Source: Bedellia somnulentella (Eukaryota > Arthropoda > Insecta > Lepidoptera > Bedelliidae). From it: a DNA stretch of 64,000 nt. A program made the position numbers and the translations under genes. The notes under the pieces are model-generated. The model saw only the letters and a program-made list of their open reading frames with translations. It was not told where the DNA came from and ran no database searches. This document shows positions 51,932 to 61,589 of the stretch, piece by piece (position 1 is the stretch's first letter; every line of letters begins with the position of its first letter). Location: the NCBI GenBank assembly GCA_963576735.1, contig OY755196.1:10955912-11019911 (forward strand), in the 5' to 3' direction.

Positions 51932-52160
51932 GTAAAAATTCGGAGGTAGGAAACGCAAACACTACTTAAACGTGTAAAAGAAATAAAGGATAGAAGAATT
52001 TCGCGCTGGCAGCCATTGACACGGTAGCTCAATTGGCAGAGCGACGGGGACGTATACCTGAGGTCGCGGGTTCGATTCCCGCCTGTGTCGAAATTTTTCT
52101 TTCCTTTATTCATTCTTTATTTATTAGTAATAATCCCCACATGAGGTTTTCATGAACAAA
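51931..52160 (+). repeat. Element B, dispersed copy
   Basis: From AGTAAAAATTCGGAGGTAGG through GGTAGCTCAATTGGCAGAGC and GGTCGCGGGTTCGATTCCCG to TAATCCCCACATGAGG and TTTTCATGAAC. The acceptor ends pair less well than in the 12.4-kb array. Confidence 0.85.
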
Positions 52161-52382
52161 AAGATTTAAAATTTTTATGTTTATTTTATGTTTGTGGCAG
52201 ATGCTCAATTGATTTTTATTTACCATAAAATGCTCTTAGGCTATACCTGAAAACCAGTGTTTTTGCTTTATAGCATTTATAAACGCTGAGTTATGGCCTA
52301 GTTTGTGTTACCATGGCGCACATACCTTGCACATTTGTAATTTGTTTTTTTCTTTTATTTATCACACATTTTTACTTTTTAA
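52161..52382. other. Intergenic, nothing recognised
   Basis: Short AT-rich spacer between element B and SINE-A with no visible feature. Confidence 0.3.
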
Positions 52383-52477
52383 ATCTTTCCAAAAGTGGCT
52401 GAGGAATTTCTAGTTCCTTAGCTCTGGTTACCTCTTCTAGGGATTTATAGCCGTGAGTATATGTTTATATATGTATG
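52383..52477 (+). repeat. SINE-A, 5' truncated
   Basis: Begins CTTTCCAAAAGTGGCTGAGG; tail present. Confidence 0.85.
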
Positions 52478-52501
52478 TTTTTACTTTTTACTTTTATTTT
52501 T

Positions 52502-52757
52502 GCTGTGTTGTGTGTGGCTTAGAATAGCACTACCCCATTTCTTCCGGTGGGTGTCCGTAAGAGGCGACTAACGGTATTAGGGCTTTTAGGGGATTATTGG
52601 GCGATGCGGTTGGGGACCCATCACCCAGAACCTTTATTTCACCATCTAATCCCCACATAACTTTCAAAAGTGGCTGAGGAATTTCTAATTCCTTAGCTCT
52701 TGCTACCCCTTCTAGAGATTTATAGCCGCGAGTATATGTATGATGTATGTATGTATG
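52502..52757 (+). repeat. SINE-A, full length
   Basis: Starts GCTGTGTTGTGTGTGGC. The tail holds five TATG-like units. Confidence 0.9.
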
Positions 52758-52767
52758 GTAAAAAAAG

Positions 52768-53035
52768 GAATGTCAAAGTGGTTGGGGAACATAGAGAGGA
52801 TGGATGATTGTAAATTGCTGAAAGAGATTTATAGAGTCAATGTGGACCACGACGGAGAAATTAAGCTCACACAGAGAATTAGCTTAAAAAGGCAGGCGTG
52901 AAGAAGTATGAAGAATAAAAGAGCATGTATGAAAATATTTATGAAGGTAAACGAAGCTCGAGAGATTCGCCAGGGTCGTACTAAGTAGATTTATAGCCTC
53001 TGCCTTCCCCAACGAGTATTAATGCTGTAGTATAC
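52768..53035 (+). mobile_element. LINE-P 3' part
   Basis: AACATAGAGAGGATGGATGA, GAGATTTATAGAGTCAATGT and AGAATAAAAGAGCATGTATG in order. Frame is broken; the end AATGCTGTAGTATACG is diverged. Confidence 0.75.
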
Positions 53036-53260
53036 GTGACTACATGTATACTACATGTATAAACATGGAGCATAGCAACCATGTTTAGCAAAATAAGATA
53101 CGATAAAGTTTGTCAGCGAATTTGGACACAATCATTAATTTGTTGATTGCTGAGTCATATTTGAAGAGGTTGATGGCTTGATGCAAATCGTGTTGACATT
53201 ATTTCACGTGTATTGTCTTAAATGACTTACTGAGCATATTTTATAATGATGAAAATCTAT

Positions 53261-53392
53261 GCCGTTTAGTGTCGGCTTAGAATGTAACTACCTTTCTACC
53301 CATGGGTGGTCGTAAGAGGCGGCTAAGGGTATTGGGGCTTTTTTAAGTTATTTTATGGCGATGCGGTTGGAAACCCATCACCAAGAACCTTT
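53261..53392 (+). repeat. SINE-A, 5' half
   Basis: Starts GCCGTTTAGTGTCGGC and stops at ACCAAGAACCTTTTA, where an inverted copy begins. Confidence 0.85.
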
Positions 53393-53393
53393 T

Positions 53394-53586
53394 ACATACA
53401 TACATACATATACTCACGGCTATAAATCCCTAGTAGGGGTAGCCAGAACTAAGGAATCAGAAATTCCTCAGCCACTTTTGGAAGTTGGATGGGGAAAAGA
53501 TGGTAAAATAAAGGTTGTTGGTGATGGGTCTCCAACCGCATAGCCCAAAAATCCCTTAACACTCACCGGAAGAAATGGGGTAGGGT
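53394..53586 (-). repeat. SINE-A, inverted neighbour
   Basis: Tail at the left (four CATA units), ends near AGAAATGGGGTAGGG with a gap before it. Confidence 0.85.
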
Positions 53587-53811
53587 TTTTATTTTAGTAG
53601 TATTAGTGTCTTTTTTTATAAATGAATGAACAGATATGATGAATCTGGTAAAGTAACATATACTCAAAGCAGAGACTATCAAATGAAATTATTCATGGTT
53701 TTGTGGTTGCTTCATTTACATTAATCAATGTTTCTATACAAGCTTTTTACTTTTTTATGTTCCAGATACCTTTAGCTAGTTTAAATGCGTTTTTCTCTGC
53801 GTTTAAAACAT

Positions 53812-53905
53812 AAATATATGGATATATTATACACAGATAAAGTCAGCCCCAAAACTAAGTAACACTTGTATTATGGGATTAACTGAACGATATATTAAAC
53901 GATAT
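53812..53905 (-). repeat. Element D 3' fragment
   Basis: ACACAGATAAAGTCAGCCCC and AACTAAGTAACACTTGTATT match the body of the D element at 61590-61840. Confidence 0.65.
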
Positions 53906-53908
53906 ATT

Positions 53909-54155
53909 GCCGTGTAGTGTCGGCTTAGAATAGCACTACCACGTTTCTACCGATGGGTGTAAGTAAGAGGCGACTAACGGTATTGCGGCTTTTAAGGGAT
54001 TTTTTCGCGATGCGGCTGGAGACCCATCACCAACAACCTTTACTTTACCATCCTTTCCCCTCTCAATTTTCCAAATGTGGCTGAGAAATTTCTAATTCCT
54101 TAGCTCTGGCTACCCCTTCTAGGGATTTATAGCCGTGAGTAAATGTATGTATGTA
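53909..54155 (+). repeat. SINE-A, full length with target duplication
   Basis: Inserted in the D fragment. ATATTAAACGA precedes and TATTAAACGA follows. Confidence 0.92.
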
Positions 54156-54277
54156 TATTAAACGAATTCGGACACAATCAATAATTTGTTGATAGCTGAG
54201 GTTGATGGCTTGATGCAAATCATGATGACATTATTTCACGTGTATTGTCTTAAATGACTTACTGAGCATATTTAAAA

Positions 54278-54474
54278 CATATACTCACGGCCATAAATCC
54301 CTAAAAGGGGTAGCCAGAGCTTCAGAGCTCGAAACTCCTCAGCCACATTTGGAAGTTGACTAGGGACAAGATGGTAGAATTAAAGTATTATTCAAAAACC
54401 ACTTAAAAAGCCCCATATGCTTATTCGCCTTATACGACACCCATGGGTAGAAAGGGGTAGTGACATTCTAAGCT
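54278..54474 (-). repeat. SINE-A, diverged subfamily, internal deletion
   Basis: CGAAACTCCTCAGCCACATT variant; the GGTGATGGGTCTCCAAC block is missing. Confidence 0.8.
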
Positions 54475-54589
54475 TACTTACTAAATAAATTAATTACAAA
54501 ACAAATTAAAAGGATTAAAAATATATTTAATGTATAATTTTCCTAAATATATAATCTATATCTATGCTATTACTATATCATTTAAGGGA

Positions 54590-54895
54590 AATTAATAGCT
54601 CAGTGGGAAGAACACAGATTAACGTGCAGACGGTCAGGGTTCAAATCAAAAGTCAGGCTTACACCAATTGGGCTTTGATATGTTTGGTTAATTTAGGTGA
54701 GGGTAAACATCGTGTGGAAACCCACATGGCTAAAGTTATACTTAGTTATACATACGTATAAGCTATGTGGGTTTCGTCACGATGTTTTTTCCTCACCATT
54801 CACAACCATGATAAATTAACAACAAAACTGTCTTTAGAGGTTTAGGTGCGACATCTCTCATCGTCTGTAAGATATGCGGTTTTCTACCCACTTAG
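54590..54895 (+). repeat. SINE-T, rearranged
   Basis: The plus-strand head with AATAGCTCAGTGGGAAGAAC and GGTTCAAATC runs to about 54755. It is followed by an inverted part (AGCTATGTGGGTTTCGTCAC to TTTCTACCCACTTAGC). Confidence 0.7.
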
Positions 54896-54911
54896 CAACA
54901 TGAGTTTAAAT

Positions 54912-55152
54912 ACATACACATACTCACGGCTATGAATCCCTTGAAGGGGTAGCCAGAGCTAAGGAATTAGAAATTCCTCAGCCACTTTTTGAAGTTGCGT
55001 GGGGAAAAGATGGTGAAATAAAGGTTTTTGGTGATGGGTGTCCAACCGCATCGCCCAGAAATCCCTTAAAAGCCCCCCTACCGTTAGTCGCCTTTTACGT
55101 ACACCCACCGGAAGAAATGGGGTAGTGCTATTCTAAGCCGACACTACGCAGC
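54912..55152 (-). repeat. SINE-A, full length, inside SINE-T debris
   Basis: Minus copy. ATACTTAGTTATGTGAGAGT after it is SINE-T sequence. Confidence 0.9.
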
Positions 55153-55271
55153 ATACTTAGTTATGTGAGAGTGTATTCGTACCAAACGGCCTGCCTTCTA
55201 TCACGTGGGTAGTGTATTCACTCTCACTGATGATGATCCTTTTCCCATTTTTCAATCACATGTAATAGTAA

Positions 55272-55524
55272 CCGTGTAGTGTCGGATTAGAATAACACTA
55301 CCCCATTTCTACCCGTGGGTGATAGTAAGAGGCGACTAAGGGTATAGGGGCTTCTTAATTGATTTTTGGGCGTTGAGGTTGGAGACCCGTCACCAAAAAC
55401 ATTTATTTATTATTACCATCTTCTCCCCAATCAACTTCCAAAAGCGGTTGAGGAATTTTGCATTCCAAAGCTCTGGCTACCCCGTTAAGGGATTTATAGC
55501 CTTGAGTATATGTATGTATGTATG
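55272..55524 (+). repeat. SINE-A, full length with target duplication
   Basis: TGTAATAGTAA occurs on both sides (11 bp). Confidence 0.92.
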
Positions 55525-55586
55525 TAATAGTAATGGCGGATGAATACTTTAACCAGAGCATCTGTCTTCCCGTATAACCGTCAAGA

Positions 55587-55895
55587 TATGTCCTGGGTCG
55601 GGCCTACACCAATTTGTCTTTTCTAAAGTCATATGTGTGGTTAATTTATCATGGTTGTTAACGGTGAGGGAAAACATCGTGAGGAAACCCACATGGCTGA
55701 GTTGTACTTAGTCATGTGACAGTGTATTCGTACAAAACGGCGATAGGCCTGCCCCCTATCACGTGAGTACACTGTCTAAGCAAAACGTGGGTACCTTCTT
55801 TGGACACTAGATGGCGCTTGCCATGTGAGTTCAGAAGTATTGGTACCTCTGCCAACCCCTTCGGGGATAAACGGCGTGAACGTTTATGTTATGTT
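55587..55895 (+). repeat. SINE-T, 5' truncated, variant subfamily
   Basis: Starts in the B-box part (TCCTGGGTCGGGCC) and carries CTAGATGGCGCTTGCCATGT. It ends GGCGTGAACGTTTATG with TTATG units. Confidence 0.9.
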
Positions 55896-55899
55896 ATGC

Positions 55900-56220
55900 T
55901 ATATGTCTAATGTTGTAAGAATGGAGAACTATTTTATTATTGTGCATAATTTTACACGTGTTAAATTCAATAAATTAATTTGTTTACACAATATTGAACT
56001 TTGTACTGAAATTCATACGTAATATATAGAAACATTGCAAACAATACATACCTCGGCAGTTTTAATCAATGTAGACTTTGTATTCAGTACAATATGTTCT
56101 TACAAAGCAATTTTTAGCTATAAATGGACGCTGAGAATGATGTAAGTCATCAATTGATATTCGCATTTCGTTGTGCGATATTTTCTTGATCATCTGACTG
56201 AATTCATGTAAGTATTACTT
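55900..56220. other. Intergenic, nothing recognised
   Basis: AT-rich sequence without repeat or exon signature. Confidence 0.35.
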
Positions 56221-56226
56221 CTTCAT

Positions 56227-56345
56227 ACGATGTGAGAGAGTAGACGAGCTTGTATGAAAAGATTGATGAATGAAATAACGTGTAAGAGATTGGAAATGTA
56301 TCTGTCTTTGCCTACCCCAATGGGAGCTAATGTCGTGATCATATG
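56227..56345 (+). mobile_element. LINE-P 3' end, degenerate
   Basis: TTGTATGAAAAGATTGATGA and CTTTGCCTACCCCAATGGG, then AATGTCGTGATCATATG. Confidence 0.65.
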
Positions 56346-56522
56346 TTAATTTAAATCTAGATCGTTTTTAAGTGGTGTTAGGAATGGATAGCAATATACC
56401 ATGTTACCAAGTGGTTAAGGTAATGTAATCTTCATCATAGACAACCATATTCAGCCGTTCATCACATGATAAAAATGGTGAGTCGATTTATGTGGGAGGG
56501 TCTTACTTTATCATTTAATACC

Positions 56523-56672
56523 AATATAGTCGGGGTAGAATGAAAGAGCGTGTATGAAATGATTGATGGATGTAAACGAAGCTAGAGAGGTTTGCCAGGA
56601 TGGTACAAAGAGGCGATCGATTGTCTCCGCCTACCCCAATGGGAAATAATAGCGTGAGTATATGTATGTATG
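56523..56672 (+). mobile_element. LINE-P 3' end with (TATG)n tail
   Basis: GAAAGAGCGTGTATGAAATG, TAAACGAAGCTAGAGAGG and CTCCGCCTACCCCAATGGG, then AGCGTGAGTATATG and TATG units. Confidence 0.85.
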
Positions 56673-56712
56673 TATGGTCGTAGTGTATGTCTTGTCTAAC
56701 AAGTAGGCAATA

Positions 56713-56876
56713 GGCAAACCCACATGGCTGAATTGTACTTAGTGTATGTGTAGAAAGAAGTCTCGGCCTGCACCTATCACGTGAAGGTACCGTTCAATTA
56801 AATTGTGGGTACACTGAACAAGATACCACGTGATATTCAGACGTGATAATACCTCAGCTGCCCCTTCGAACAGTCT
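56713..56876 (+). repeat. SINE-T, degenerate
   Basis: AACCCACATGGCTGAATTG, CACCTATCACGTGAAGG and ACCACGTGATATTCAGAC in order. It ends just before the yolk-protein-like gene. Confidence 0.7.
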
Positions 56877-56896
56877 TTGGACACTAATTTTATATA

Positions 56897-56914
56897 TTAT
56901 TTTATTTGTTTCAG
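56897..56914 (+). promoter_or_regulatory. Probable 5' UTR splice acceptor of the yolk-protein-like gene
   Basis: A pyrimidine-rich run ends in TTTCAG at 56914, seven bases before the start codon. The partner donor and first exon are not identified. Confidence 0.6.
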
Positions 56915-56921
56915 ATTCAAT

Positions 56922-57815
56922 ATGTCTCCTCTTTTACTACTGCTGCTGCCAGTTTTGGCCACAGCCAGAATCCACATCGAAATAACTGGCTCCATGACGC
57001 CCAGAGGAGACAATATGGATGTTTTATTCAGTGGATCCGAGCGCAACGTCATCTCAGAGAAAGAGCAGACCAGTTTCCGCTTAAACGACAACACCTTGAA
57101 GAAGGCCATCGAAGAATACTTCGGACAACGCCCCGATGATGCATTCGTCCGAAGCCCTACACCCTGGGGAGACCTTTTCATGTCCTACGACAGAAAACCG
57201 GTAACGAGAACCTTGAAGCCAAGAAGTGCTAGGGTTTTGGAGCTCACAAGGGAACCACAAATCGTTATGCGTCAAGTTTTTGAAAACAATAGCACAAAAC
57301 CAGCTACTTTTGATGTCGGTATCTCCCAAACTGTTGAAAACACTGTTTCTTCAAGCTGGATGAAATCTTCCGAACTCTCTATCAGCGAGGATATTGCTTA
57401 TGAATTCAACATCGAAGTAATGAAGGCTGAAGGTAAAACTGACATGAAATATATGTCGTCATGGGGAGAAGATATGGAGAAATCCCAAAAAATATCCGTT
57501 GGCGCAAAATCAGCAATGAACGTTATGTTGAACCCTGGACAATCAGTCATGACTGAGCTCCAAGCCACTCGAGGAGTATTGAAGGTTGAGGTAGAATATG
57601 AGGCCAGATTATCAGGGAACGCGGCTGTGAACTACAACGATGAGTTCAAGGGTCATCACTTCTGGTTCTTGGACGTTGAAAGCGTGATGAAGGCTGGAGG
57701 GTTGGAGAACAGACTCATCTCTAAAGAAGTAATCGAGATCGGTTTCTATGCTGACTCGAGAATCACTGTTCTGGACAACGAATTGAAAATCAAGATGTTA
57801 GACTTGCAGCTTTGA
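56922..57815 (+). CDS. Follicular epithelium yolk protein / spherulin-2A-like secreted protein
   Basis: Uninterrupted frame of 297 residues. It begins with a leucine-rich signal peptide (MSPLLLLLLPVLATA, likely cut before RIHIEITG). The body has RSPTPWGDLFMSYD, an ENNSTKP glycosylation site, VGISQTVENTVSSSW and a Ser/Thr-rich middle. Near the end is GHHFWFLDVESVMKAGGLEN. These match the lepidopteran family annotated as follicular epithelium yolk protein or spherulin-2A, which has an aerolysin-like beta-rich fold. In moths such a protein is made by follicle cells and stored in eggs; function here is inferred from family. I chose the ATG at 56922 because TTTTATTTGTTTCAG|ATTCAATATG shows a splice acceptor just before it, so upstream in-frame codons are intronic. 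A role in toxicity is not implied. Confidence 0.85.
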   Translation: MSPLLLLLLPVLATARIHIEITGSMTPRGDNMDVLFSGSERNVISEKEQTSFRLNDNTLKKAIEEYFGQRPDDAFVRSPTPWGDLFMSYDRKPVTRTLKPRSARVLELTREPQIVMRQVFENNSTKPATFDVGISQTVENTVSSSWMKSSELSISEDIAYEFNIEVMKAEGKTDMKYMSSWGEDMEKSQKISVGAKSAMNVMLNPGQSVMTELQATRGVLKVEVEYEARLSGNAAVNYNDEFKGHHFWFLDVESVMKAGGLENRLISKEVIEIGFYADSRITVLDNELKIKMLDLQL

Positions 57816-57842
57816 GATTTTTATATGTAAATATTAAGTAGT

Positions 57843-57848
57843 AATAAA
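57843..57848 (+). terminator. Poly(A) signal of the yolk-protein-like gene
   Basis: AATAAA lies 28 bp after the stop codon, giving a very short 3' UTR. Confidence 0.8.
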
Positions 57849-58020
57849 GTTCCTTTTAAATCCATTTGCAGTTGTTTTCTTATTGCTACTATACCGTTGT
57901 GAATGGGGTGACCTAGTGAGGGAATCATCGTGAGGAAATCTTCATAGCTGAGTATTTAAAATGGTACTTTAAAATGCCTAAATTTCAAATATAGACGAAA
58001 AGTGACTTAGCCATATTGTT

Positions 58021-58175
58021 TGACGACGTCCATGGCAGAGTGGATAGGTTACTTGAAGTTGTGTGGGTCCTGAGGTTGCGGGTTCGATTCCCGCTGAAAG
58101 CAAAATTTATGTGATGAACATCAATGATTTTTTCTTTGTTTTGGATGTTATTTATATCTGTATTATAGTGCTAAC
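58021..58175 (+). repeat. tRNA-like element D
   Basis: GACGTCCATGGCAGAGTGGA (A-box region) and TGCGGGTTCGATTCCCGC (T arm) with a long variable part, like a Ser/Leu-type tRNA head. It is followed by ATGTGATGAACATCAATG. A reverse copy with a longer body lies at 61590-61840. Confidence 0.7.
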
Positions 58176-58177
58176 TG

Positions 58178-58418
58178 TTGTGTAGTGTCGACTTAGAATA
58201 GCACTACCCTAATTGTTCCCGTGGGAGTTCGTAAGAGGTGGCTATGGGTGTTGAGGCTGTTTAAGTGATTTTTGGGTGATGTGGTTGGGGACCCGCTACC
58301 AAAATCCTTCTATTTTACAATATTTTCCTTACTCATTTTCCAAGAGGCTGAAGAATTTCTTATTCAAAAGCTCTGACTCGTTTTTTCGCAACTATAGCCG
58401 TGAGGATATATTTAAATG
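58178..58418 (+). repeat. SINE-A, tail cut by the pogo-like element
   Basis: Starts GTTGTGTAGTGTCGAC and reaches TAGCCGTGAGGATATA. The pogo-like element was inserted at the TA behind it. Confidence 0.85.
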
Positions 58419-58420
58419 TA

Positions 58421-59766
58421 GGGGAAGGAAGGGCAAGAAGGTTAGGGTGGGCAAAACGGGTATTTTAAATACCTCGGTTGCCATGCAAGAGTGAGACAAA
58501 TGCTTAAATGTGTCGCGAGCGCATGCCCCCCCGCAGGTTAGTTAGTGTATCGCGGCGAGCGATGCGACACACTTTAGGCTACGGGAGCGCCGTCAATTTT
58601 TCCCGCCGAAAAAATAAAATATTTAAAAGGTAAGTATGCGATGTTTATTTTGACTTGTTATAGATTTACTTATTTCAATGCTCACCATGGCAAAGCTTCG
58701 CTTCTAAAATATATTATATGAGTGAATTTAATTAACCAATATTCAGCGTGTGTTTTTTTTATGTGGGGGCTCTGATTAGGTTGCTTCGGGCAAAGCGGGT
58801 GAGGGTAAGACGGGTAATTGGTGTCTGAATCTGTTCCAGCAGATTTTTTTGCACAAGCAACCGAGTCTTCGGCAATACCACCGGCAGTGCCTTTCCTGAT
58901 ACCAGCCCCTCCAGGAAGCATCAGTTCTGATATAGCCCAGCAGCCCGAAGATGCAGAAATTGAGTCAATGGAAGTCTCGGGTGCTCCATCCGATGATCTT
59001 GAGAGAGTGACAGCGAGTGCAGCTACAGTATCAATATTTGGTACAATCAGTTCAGTTGAACGTGGAACCACTACACCACCACCAACAGAGAGGGCCGAGA
59101 AAAGGTCTATACTTGAAGAAATCCATCCATTGCCAAAGAAAACTGTCAACAAAACTGCTAGGCGTAGACAACCTAAGAGATCTGAAATACTAACAAGCAC
59201 ACCGATAAAACTATACAAAAAGAAAAAATTGAACAAAACGTAATGAAAAAATTAAAATCTAGCCAAAACAAAAATAACAACCCAAAGCCCTCGTCATCAG
59301 GCCAAACAAAACGTAATAAAATACGAGATAATACAAAAAATAAAGAAAATGAAGAATTTTTCTGCATAAAGTGTGGAGATAAATATATATATCCCCCGAA
59401 CGAAGACTGGATTCAATGCTCTCAATGCCAGCAATGGTCTCATGAGTCATGTACTTCCTATAGTGGACATGGATCCTTGTTTTGTGATAACTGTTTCGAT
59501 TAATTCTCGACTTCAATAGATATATTCTTTTTGCCTGCCTGGTGTACCCGTTTTACCTGCCCCCTATGGGCAAAACGGGTTTGTCGCGTTAAATAAAAAT
59601 TTGATGTTGATATAAAAACGTTGATTCTTGAAGTCATTTATTAAGTTGATTACTGTAGCCAAAGAGGTTAAGTTCCTATAATGTTAATTATTTCAGTAAA
59701 TTTTTAAATAATAATTTGGTTTTTAATCAATCTCCCTTAAGTTGCCCGTCTTGCCCTACCTTCCCC
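58421..59766 (+). mobile_element. Pogo/Tigger-like transposon, internally deleted, 1346 bp
   Basis: The left end GGGGAAGGAAGGGCAAGA is inverted at the right, whose reverse complement begins GGGGAAGGTAGGGCAAGA. TA lies at both edges (58419-58420, 59767-59768). GGGCAAAACGGGT-like words recur near both ends and may be transposase binding sites. A GC-rich hairpin (58510-58575) and a donor (AAAAG|GTAAGTATG near 58630) suggest a promoter and first exon. The DDE catalytic domain is absent. Confidence 0.8.
58818..59503 (+). pseudogene. C-terminal part of a pogo/Tigger-like transposase with PHD-type finger
   Basis: Two overlapping frames (58818-59243, then 59243-59503) give a low-complexity Ser/Pro/Glu region and a Lys-rich linker. 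A zinc finger of PHD type follows: CIKCGDKY, then WIQCSQCQQWSHESCTSY, then FCDNC (pattern C4-H-C3). Such fingers end many insect pogo-type DDE transposases. A frameshift near 59243 separates the parts, and an acceptor-like TCTGTTCCAG lies near 58839. The whole catalytic part is missing, so it cannot encode an active transposase. Confidence 0.7.
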
Positions 59767-59769
59767 TAT

Positions 59770-60055
59770 TGATTTATAAGTGCGTATGGCAGAAAAACAC
59801 AAACATACTTAAAATCGTTTATTAATTACAAGAGTCCAAATCACTAAATAATCTAGGCTTATTTATTGCTGTTGTTATTCTAAGAGGTACCTTATCAGTT
59901 ATCACCAATCTTCATTATTTCAACACCTACACAACAAAATGTATGTGCAATACATAGCTTTAACGAAGTTTTTCAGCTTAAGCGAGCTTTTTATAAATGG
60001 CTTGTTTGCAGCCTAAAAACCTATTAAAGATGTTTAAAATACATAATCCAATTTA
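59770..60055. other. Intergenic, nothing recognised
   Basis: The first few bases continue the target of the pogo insertion; no feature otherwise. Confidence 0.35.
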
Positions 60056-60061
60056 GATTGT

Positions 60062-60341
60062 CCCATAGAGAGGATGAATGATAGTAAATTGGTAAAAGGT
60101 ATCTATAGAGCTAATGTGGAAGGTAATGTTAGTAGAGGACGACCTCGGAGGACACATTTGTATCAAATAGAGTGTGCTCAAAAAGGCAAGCGTCCGAAGT
60201 ATGAAGAATAAAAGAGCATGTATGAAAAGATTGATGGATGTAAACGAAGCTAGGGAGGTTTGCCTGGACCGTACAAAGGTGCGATCGAGTCTCTGCCTAC
60301 CCCAATGGGAACTGATGGCGTGAATATATGTATGTATGTAT
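60062..60341 (+). mobile_element. LINE-P 3' part with (TATG)n tail
   Basis: ATAGAGAGGATGAATGATAG, AGAGGACGACCTCGGAGGAC and GTATGAAAAGATTGATGG, then CTCTGCCTACCCCAATGGG and GGCGTGAATATATG. It resembles 30343-30640 but with small indels. Confidence 0.85.
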
Positions 60342-60663
60342 TGTCCCAACTAAAGTGTATAAACACTGATATCACAATATACTTTAAATGGGTGTTTTCT
60401 TTCAAAGTAATTGTTAGCTAGGGTTCAATTCAGTGGTAAAATTTGCACAACCTCAATAGGGGAGGTTAGGTAGGATTTCTGTGATGGATCTAAACATCTA
60501 TGTCTTATCATTTTCAATACATGTTACCGCTGAGGAAAAGCATGGTGAGGAAACTCACATGTTTGAGTGTATCTATCCACTAGTTCATAGTTATACAGTC
60601 AAGAATATTCAATTGTCTATAGTGTAAAGAAGGAAGACCATTTATTTACTAAGTCATATAATA

Positions 60664-61028
60664 TAACATAACATAACATAAACGTTCACGCCGAATATCC
60701 CCGAAGGGGTTGGCAGAGGTATTAATACTTCTGAACATCACGTGACTTTGTCACCTGGTGTTCAGAGTACCCACGTTTTGCATGGACAGTGTACTCACGT
60801 GATAGGGGGCAGGCCTATCGCCGTTTTGTACGAATACACTGTCACATGACTAAGTACAACTCAGCCATGTGGGTTTCCTCACGATGTTTTCCCTCACCGT
60901 TAACAACCATGATAAATTAACCACACATATGTCTTTAGAAAAGACAAATTGGTGTAGGCCCGACCCGGGATTTGAACACTAGTCGCTTGCACGAGAACCG
61001 AGTGTTCTACCCACTGGGCTATCACGGT
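60664..61028 (-). repeat. SINE-T, full length
   Basis: Minus copy. The tail of CATAA units is at the left and the head GGGCTATCACGG at the right. Confidence 0.92.
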
Positions 61029-61096
61029 TGTTATATGTATATACGGCTGTATAATATAACTTCTTTACTTTCAACAAGACAAACATTATTATTTAA

Positions 61097-61520
61097 GGGC
61101 GTCCTCGGAAAAATAGGTTGATATTGATTTTTTGGAAATTCAATAAAGTCTGATTTGATGATATCGATATGACATGAATAAAATATATGTTGGTGATTAG
61201 TTCATGGCGTTAAAATTTGATGTTTAGCATTTTAATAATTTGTTGAAAAATATGATGAAAATAATTGAATTGGAACAAGCTTTGTTTTCGTAAAAACCGT
61301 ATAGGCTCCACTGGCATAACATACATGTGAACTCATTATGTGTCTATATACGCATAGCTTTAAGATCTGTAACTTTGATGTTTAACTTTTCATTTAAACA
61401 TTATAGTTATTCAATAAAACTAAATAAACTACATTTATCCTGCGCGTGCGTGTTTTCCGTCCCTGTCACTCTCAGTAAATTTGACGTAAGAGTGAGCGCA
61501 ATAGCTGCAAAATGCGGGGA
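61097..61520 (+). mobile_element. TTAA-flanked MITE, second copy
   Basis: Close match to 46391-46812, with TTAA at the left edge. The last few bases (GGCCC and TTAA) are missing at the right. Confidence 0.8.
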
Positions 61521-61589
61521 GTAAAACCTTATATTTTGACAATTAATAAAAGTGTTTATATCGTGGCCACATCGTAAATATACTCACTT

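Larger units (their letters stand above)
53116..54272 (+). repeat. Direct repeats enclosing a SINE-A cluster
   Basis: 53116-53241 and 54161-54272 share GACACAATCATTAATTTGTT-like sequence through TTTCACGTGTATTGTCTTAA and ACTTACTGAGCATATTT. The second copy lacks about 14 bp. They enclose three SINE-A copies and about 320 bp of other DNA. Confidence 0.8.

Noticed and set aside
56877..56921. Upstream in-frame ATG of the yolk-protein-like gene
   Set aside because: It lies before a strong splice acceptor, and the next ATG begins a textbook signal peptide.
58021..58100. Single-copy tRNA gene next to the yolk-protein-like gene
   Set aside because: Acceptor strands do not pair and a related copy with a SINE-like body exists at 61590-61840.
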